From: JACXTP01 sp963789555
Lineage (GTDB): Archaea; Thermoplasmatota; Thermoplasmata; Methanomassiliicoccales; UBA472
Length of the DNA stretch: 64,000 nucleotides
Direction: 5' to 3'
Assembly: GCA_963789555.1 (NCBI GenBank)
Contig: CAWBKY010000007.1
Location: 186,001 to 250,000, forward strand
Below, piece by piece: positions 58,868 to 64,000 of this stretch; the first letter of the stretch is position 1, and each line of letters opens with the position of its first letter. Both the position numbers and the translations under genes were made by a program. The notes under the pieces were generated by a model. The model had not been told where the DNA came from. It saw nothing but the letters and a program-made list of their open reading frames with translations, and ran no database searches.

Positions 58868-61015
58868 GACAATAACGGGGGCATCCTCAGCGCGGGATGG
58901 TCCACCTTGGCCATCCAGTCCATGAGCCCTTGGGCGTCCGTGGTGATGGTCTCATCGGCGATCTTGTCCACGAAGCCCTTCTCGCCCAGCTCCTCCGCCC
59001 GGCGTTCCAGCTCCTTGCGCATGGCCTCCTTGAGCTCCTTGGGCATCCAGGCTATGCGCAGGAAGCCGCCCTCGGCGGAGATGAACTTCTTGCTGGTAAG
59101 ATACTTGCGCCCCACGCCGATGAAGCCCGGCGTCTGTCGACCCCCGCCGATGCTGCCGGCCAAGGTGGAGAACTTCATTCCCACCGGGGTCATGCCCTGG
59201 TGCTCGCGGTTGACCACGATCACCGCCTGGACGTCAGCGGTCATGGCCACGATGCACTCGAAGCAGCCGCAGGAGGTCATGGGGTCCTCCATGAGCGAAT
59301 AGGCGTTGAACCGCTCGATCTTACCCCTGGTGAGCTCCAAGATGGTGGCGTTCACGCCCTCCCACTGCCCCTTGGTCAGATCGATGGTGGCCCGCTTCGG
59401 TATGGGCTGGTTCGGTCCCGAGGGCACGATCTCCTTGCCGGTCCTGGCGTCAAGCCAGTTGATGGCCCCGCACAGGCCAAGGCGCTCCGGGGTGATGACG
59501 CAGACGTGGTCGGGGGCGAACGACTGGCACATGAGGCAGGAATAGAACGTGTCGACCGCCTCGTCGGTAAGGTCCTCCATGCGGTGGTCTCGCTTGGCGT
59601 AGACCTCCAATGCCTCGGGGAGGTGGCGCCTGATCTCCTGGGCGTCGGTGATGATGGTGACCTGCACACGGGAGACGATGTTGCCGAACTCCTCCTTCAT
59701 CTTCGTGACCAGTATATCGCCTATATGGCGCAGCCTGAGGCCGGACCGGAAGGCGTTCTTGCTGATGCGTATCCAGATGATGTTGCGCTGCCCGGTGTGC
59801 CAGAGGCCCTCGGCGAAGTTAAGGTAGAGGTGGATGCGCCTCTCCAGCACGGTCTCGAAGTCCTCCAGCATCTTCTTGCCGAAGACGTCCACCAGGACGG
59901 CGATGGGCGTCACGCTTCCTTCAGGGAACTGGTCCAGGTCCTTGCCGACGACAGTGATCCTTCCGTCCTCCACCTCGTCCTCGCTCCTTGCGCGCAACAG
60001 CTCATAGGCCATGGTCTTGGCCGCGCCCGCCCGCCTCGATGTATGTGTCCGGGCGTCGGACCGTCTCACCTTCGAAGGCGGGGCCGAAAGCCACCGGGAT
60101 GTCCACCTTGGACGCCTTGACCTTGATGTCCCTGAGCTCGAAGGCGGTCTGCAGCATGCGGGCCGGTTCAGGTTGGGAGACCAGCTTGTCCGGAACGCCC
60201 TCCACGTTCTGGTCCGTGACTATCGGGATGCCATGGAGCAGAGCGGCGAACGCCGCCCCGGCGGTGATATCGTCGATCGGTCCGAAGTGCAGCACGAACG
60301 CCTTGAGGCGTTTGGTCAGGAAGGCCTGCAAGCGGTCCCGGTCCCCTCTCTGCACCGCCCCGAAGGACAGCGCGGCGCGCACTGCGAAGTTCAGGGCGTG
60401 CACCACCTGGGTGCCATGCCCCACTGGGTAGAGCATGAGGTCCAGCCCCATGCGTACGCCCTTCCCTTTGAGCTGCTCGATGACCCCTCCAGCGGCGATG
60501 ATGAGCAGTCCCTTCGCCTGCAGGTCCCGCACCAGTTTCACCAAGGCGTCCTCGTCAACGGCCTGCCCCAGCAGCACCGCCACGCCAGGGATGGTGTCGT
60601 CCACCAGGGCCAGTCCCAACGATCGCAGCACACGGTCGGGGATGAATCCGCAATAATCGGTGCCCTCGTAGGGCCGGGGGTTCTCGGCGTACTTCAAGGC
60701 CTCTATCACCTCGGCCGAGACCATGAGCGCATCGCCAGCGGCGAGCGCCCCCTCCAATCCCACCCCGCCCAACTTACCCTTGGCTCGGGCCAGGACCGGT
60801 CCCAGGTCGGACAGGGTCTTTACCTCCGCCCCGTCCCACCCGAAGACGACAGGGAGCTCGTAGGCGGTGTCCGGGTATTCCACCGTTCCCGCCTCGCCAT
60901 GCTTGGCCAACGCTCCCTCAAGGCTCAGGAGGGCGAGCTTGGACGCTATCTCTCCGCCCCTGAGGGCCAGCTCGCACAAGGTGGCGTTCTCGATCGGTCC
61001 GTCGTCGGCTTTCAT
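58864..61015 (-). CDS. acsB: Acetyl-CoA synthase AcsB, full-length bacterial type (frameshifted)
   Basis: Joins CO, the corrinoid methyl group and CoA at the Ni-Ni-[4Fe-4S] A-cluster. The A-cluster ligands are all present: FYSCLMCQSFAPDHVC, ERLGLCGA and MTSCGCFEC, equivalent to Moorella Cys506/509/518/528 and 595/597. The N-terminal CODH-contact domain (EYPDTAYELPVVFGW, ALRYAENP-like region, AFEGETVRRPDTYIE) is present, giving about 716 aa; archaeal CdhC lacks this domain. One frameshift near 60025 between EAGG and AAKTMAYELL. ATG 61015 follows CAGGAAG. Confidence 0.94.
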
Positions 61016-61109
61016 GACAATGCTTCCTGCCACTGTTTGAAATGAACGGGCTCAAGAAAATGCTTCTAACATTTAATGCTTCCATAAGGAAGGTCCAACT
61101 TGCCTTGGG

Positions 61110-61628
61110 TCATTGGATGAACGGACGGTTCAGAATTGGAACAGGTGCTCCTCGAAATCCTTCACTCGGGATGCCTTGCCCCTTCCTTATGATCTCAAAG
61201 CCCTCCTCCTGAAGAAGGGAACCATGCTCCTCGATGCCACCTGGATACTTCTCGTTGAGATAACCCCCGATCTTCAGGGTGCGCCAGTAAGGGACCTCAA
61301 GGTCCTTCCCTTGCTCCGCCGCCTCCGCGGCGGCATTGGCCGCTGTCATGACATGGATCCCCGAGGTCAGCGTGCAGCACGCCTTGACCTGATGGTCCTG
61401 TGCTATCTTCTGGCATATCTCCTTCAACGTGGTGATCTGGCCGTATGGTACCATCCTCATGTAGGCCAAGACCTCGGACGCGTTGACCAGGACCACCCGG
61501 TCCCCCGCCTCCGCGCCCATCTTGTGCAACGCCCTATAGCAGGGGAAACCCTCCTCCAGAACCAACACCTTAGGGTATCCGTTTTTGTCCACCAGCTTCT
61601 CCTGCCAAGTTTTCCTTCGATAGACCAT
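61110..61628 (-). CDS. MGMT-family (alkyltransferase-like) protein
   Basis: 172 aa. It contains a helix-turn-helix of the methylguanine methyltransferase DNA-binding domain (RMVPYGQITTLKEICQKIA) and KACCTLTSGIHVMTAANAAAEAA. The usual PCHR active-site motif is replaced by TLTSGIH, so it resembles the MGMT-like group with no demonstrated alkyl transfer. C-terminus: YWRTLKIGGYLNEKYPGG. Confidence 0.75.
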   Translation of the reverse strand: MVYRRKTWQEKLVDKNGYPKVLVLEEGFPCYRALHKMGAEAGDRVVLVNASEVLAYMRMVPYGQITTLKEICQKIAQDHQVKACCTLTSGIHVMTAANAAAEAAEQGKDLEVPYWRTLKIGGYLNEKYPGGIEEHGSLLQEEGFEIIRKGQGIPSEGFRGAPVPILNRPFIQ

Positions 61629-61773
61629 TGTGATCCCTAGGAAGTCATGTCCCTAGGGAAATAATAACGCATCTTGTCCACCCTTTGCGACCCGCGTTGA
61701 TCGGGCCATTTATTTCTCGCCGGGGTCAACCGAATGGTTTATGCAACATTTAGCGATTCATTCATCGCTCCGA

Positions 61774-62112
61774 TGGCGACCAAGGGGAGCGTTTCAGAAT
61801 ACATCGAGAGGCAACCGGAGCCTCAAGAGAGATCTGCTCTAGATTGAGGGAATCATTTTGAGGGCTTGTCCCGGCATAGAGGAGCGTATGAAACTGGGTG
61901 TGCCCTACTACGATGACGATGTCTATATCCTCTCCTTGAAGGGCCATGTGAATCTAGGCCTGTCCATCCAAGGGTTGTCCGATCAGGATCTGAAACAACT
62001 CAAGGGCACGGGCAAGACCTCCAGGAGCCTCGAGTTCAGGTCGTTGGATGACATCAACGAACCAAGGATCGTTTTACTTCTCGACAAGGTGCGGCACAAG
62101 GACAAAGCCTGA
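61774..62112 (+). CDS. DUF1801-like protein (frameshifted)
   Basis: About 112 aa after repair. It starts MATKGSVSEYIERQPEPQ at 61774, hits a frame change near 61842, then reads ILRACPGIEERMKLGVPYYD, VYILSLKGHVNLGLSIQGL and LKGTGKTSRSLEFRSLDDI, matching the DUF1801/YdhG-like fold. A TTTATGCA element near 61740 could be its TATA box. Function unknown. Confidence 0.7.
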
Positions 62113-62234
62113 TAGTGACCTCAATTTTTCACCTCGCCTCGATGATGTTCACCTTGAAAATGCATCATGATTTCTGTCATCCCAGGTCAGGTAATCAGGC
62201 ACATTAAATTACCCGAAGCGGCTTTCACATACCC

Positions 62235-63512
62235 GTGACCGTTCAGCTCCTCAACACCTATCGCACCCCGGGAGGCATCCCGGTGATAATCGAGGTACTC
62301 CCCCACGCCCGTTCCGTAGCCACCGCCATCTGCGTGGGAACCGGCTCTCGCGACGAACCGATCGAGGACGGGGGCATATCGCATTTCCTGGAGCACATGC
62401 TCTTCAAAGGCACCACCAGCCGCAGCTACAAGGAGGTGAACGAGACCATCGAGGAGGCGGGAGGGTACCTCAACGCCTTCACCACTCACGAGATGACCGC
62501 CTATTACTCGCTCACCATGGACGAGACCTTGGAGACCGGGCAGACATTGTTGGAGGACCTTTTCAAGAACCCGCTCATGGCGGAGGAGCACATCGAACTG
62601 GAGCGGGGCGTGATCAAACAGGAACTGAACAACGTCATCAACGACCCCGACATGTACATCCGCCGCCTGCTCATGCGGTCGCACTTCGGCGAGCACCCGC
62701 TGGCCTTGCCCATTCTCGGCTCGGAGGCGACGGTGGACTCGTTCAGCAAGGAGGCCCTCCTTCACTATCACCGAGAGCATTACCGCCCTCCGAACGTGGC
62801 CGTGGTGGTCGCTGGCAACGTGAATGGGGACGACATCTTGGCCTGGGCCTCACGCTGTTTCGACAACGAGATCGTCGGTTCCAGGCCGGACGGCCGGACC
62901 CCCCCGAAACACCTCTCCACCATCGACATCTATCCCCGCAACGGGGACCACACCTACGTCGGCATAGGCCTCCCTGGGCTGGATGCGAGCAACGAGCTTA
63001 CGTCGGTGCAGGACGTGCTGTGCACCATCCTAAGCGGTGGTTCGAGCTCGAGGTTGAACCATCGCATACGCGAGGAGGAGGGGTTGGTCTATTCGATCAG
63101 CATGTCCCCGATACCCTATGTGGACTGTGGCACGGTGGACACTTACTTCTCCACCACCAGCGAGAGGGCGGAGCGGGTGCTGGAGCTGTTCGCCGAGGAG
63201 CTGCGCAAGTTCAAGGCGGAAGGTCTGCGGCCAGGCGAGATGGAGCGGGCCAAGCGCATCATCAAGGGAGCGATATTGAGGACCGTGGGGCAGCCCCGGG
63301 ACGACATGAAGGCCATGGTCTTCGCCTACATGGAGACCGGCAGGGTACGAACGGTGGATGAGGTAATCCAGCGCGTGGAATCGGTCACGGCGGAGCAGGT
63401 CATGCAGTTCGCTGATACCTTGCTTCGACGGGAGAGCATGTGCGCTGCCGTGCACGCCTCGCTGGATTCAGCCAAGCCGGTGGCCGAGAAGGCGGTAAGC
63501 ATCGATTTCTGA
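62235..63512 (+). CDS. M16-family zinc metallopeptidase
   Basis: 425 aa with the inverted zinc motif HFLEH (GGISHFLEHMLFKGT) and the downstream Glu in ELERGVIKQELNN. The C-terminal half has LNHRIREEEGLVYSISMS. It resembles bacterial PqqL/processing-peptidase-like single-chain M16B enzymes. GTG/ATG start at 62235; no signal peptide is evident. The substrate is unknown. Confidence 0.9.
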   Translation: MTVQLLNTYRTPGGIPVIIEVLPHARSVATAICVGTGSRDEPIEDGGISHFLEHMLFKGTTSRSYKEVNETIEEAGGYLNAFTTHEMTAYYSLTMDETLETGQTLLEDLFKNPLMAEEHIELERGVIKQELNNVINDPDMYIRRLLMRSHFGEHPLALPILGSEATVDSFSKEALLHYHREHYRPPNVAVVVAGNVNGDDILAWASRCFDNEIVGSRPDGRTPPKHLSTIDIYPRNGDHTYVGIGLPGLDASNELTSVQDVLCTILSGGSSSRLNHRIREEEGLVYSISMSPIPYVDCGTVDTYFSTTSERAERVLELFAEELRKFKAEGLRPGEMERAKRIIKGAILRTVGQPRDDMKAMVFAYMETGRVRTVDEVIQRVESVTAEQVMQFADTLLRRESMCAAVHASLDSAKPVAEKAVSIDF

Positions 63513-63532
63513 TCAAATATCGGAGGGAACCC

Positions 63533-64000
63533 ATGCCAACCTCAGGTCGTTATTCTGATAGGGACTACCATCATTCCGAGGTCGAGTTCCGAGAGCTCTT
63601 GGAGCTGCTCAGCGTCACCTATCCCTTGAACGGATGGCTGCACAATTGGTCCATCAATCGCATGGGCGACTGGAATTTCGGTGGCAATTCCGTTCGGGCA
63701 AAGACCGACCCGAACTTCTACACCCGCAATGTGCACATCTGGGAGCATGATGGCAAGGTGGTGGGGTTCAACGTCGCCGAGTATGGGGACCTGATGTTCC
63801 TGCAAGTGCATCCCCATCATCGAGCCATCGAGCCCGACATGGTACGATGGACCGAGGGCCAATGGGCCACGGGCCGGAAGAAGGTAACCTTCGCGGTCTA
63901 TGAGGTGGACGCTCGCCGTCAAGCGGTTCTCGCGGAAAGGGGATACCATCGCGGGGAGCCATCCGGCGTGATCAGGAAGTACGACTCATATCTCTCCGCC
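63533..64000 (+). CDS. GNAT-like acetyltransferase, truncated by the window end
   Basis: An open frame of at least 156 codons, starting at ATG 63533 behind GGAGGG and running off the right edge without a stop. It contains NVHIWEHDGKVVGFNVAEYG, QVHPHHRAIEPDMVRW and FAVYEVDARRQAVLAERGYH, which fits a GNAT fold (central beta strand, then the acceptor-side helix). The canonical Q/RxxGxG/A loop is not clear. Only the family level is suggested. Confidence 0.7.
   Translation, partial: MPTSGRYSDRDYHHSEVEFRELLELLSVTYPLNGWLHNWSINRMGDWNFGGNSVRAKTDPNFYTRNVHIWEHDGKVVGFNVAEYGDLMFLQVHPHHRAIEPDMVRWTEGQWATGRKKVTFAVYEVDARRQAVLAERGYHRGEPSGVIRKYDSYLSA

Noticed and set aside
61629..61773. Repeat of CCCTAGG-type palindromes near 61634-61660 as a mobile element end
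   Set aside because: Only two short copies occur, close to the start of the MGMT-like gene; an operator is more plausible and too weak to call.
1..64000. CRISPR arrays, insertion sequences, rRNA and tRNA genes
   Set aside because: No regularly spaced repeats, transposase-like proteins or terminal inverted repeats were seen. No tRNA cloverleaf was recognised by eye; a covariance scan would be needed to exclude one.

Overview
This window is archaeal chromosome. Archaeal hallmarks are the exosome subunit Csl4, the 18S-type rRNA endonuclease Nob1, a METTL5-like methylase, KptA, geranylgeranyl diphosphate synthase, geranylgeranyl reductase, an archaeal UPP synthase and a methanogenesis-marker-11 homologue. 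TATA boxes sit about 25-30 nt upstream of several start codons, which suggests leaderless mRNAs. The combination of an Fpo/Nuo complex without E/F/G modules, marker 11 and a Ta0216-family radical SAM protein points to Thermoplasmatota, perhaps near Methanomassiliicoccales; that placement is inference.

Layout. 0.3-5.7 kb: housekeeping genes (HTH-CBS regulator, Dabb protein, methylase, Csl4, a ThiI-like PP-loop protein, Nob1, ProC, DJ-1/PfpI). 5.9-16.3 kb: an uninterrupted fpo/nuo-type operon, A-B-C-D-H-I-J-J'-K-L-M-N, in which subunit I carries four rather than two 4Fe-4S motifs. 16.4-24.1 kb: isoprenoid and lipid genes (GGPP synthase, geranylgeranyl reductase, B12-radical SAM protein, UPP synthase), marker 11, DUF2797 and KptA. 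24.6-32.0 kb: a four-gene redox operon with a GlcD/LdhD-type FAD/Fe-S oxidase, two GltB2-like ferredoxin-FMN proteins and a fused glutaminase/GXGXG glutamate synthase subunit.

32.1-61.0 kb is the most striking part: an almost complete bacterial-style, tetrahydrofolate-based Wood-Ljungdahl pathway. It has FolD, formate-THF ligase, an HdrA-HdrA'-MvhD-MetV-MetF methylene-THF reductase module followed by a membrane molybdo-oxidoreductase/cytochrome b-like fusion, AcsE, the corrinoid activator AcsV, a MetE-like methyltransferase, a CooC ATPase, the corrinoid protein subunits AcsC and AcsD, and a full-length bacterial-type AcsB with an intact A-cluster cysteine set. No CODH catalytic subunit is in the window. 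Between these lie UbiA, RNase III, PurH, a receiver-PAS-kinase, a CDF transporter, a flavoredoxin and a terpenoid-cyclase-like toroid protein. The right edge has MGMT-like, DUF1801, M16 peptidase and GNAT (truncated) genes.

Pathway logic (inferred): formate is loaded on THF (Fhs), converted to methylene-THF (FolD), reduced by MetFV with HdrA/MvhD electron transfer, passed by AcsE to the corrinoid Fe-S protein AcsCD (kept active by AcsV), and joined with CO and CoA by AcsB. Low-potential electrons would be conserved by the Fpo-like complex.

Caution: about 50 single-base frameshifts interrupt otherwise perfectly conserved genes, often at short homopolymers. They are most simply sequencing or assembly indels, not decay. 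Coordinates below span whole reconstructed genes; each frameshift is noted. No tRNA, rRNA, CRISPR array or insertion sequence was recognised.
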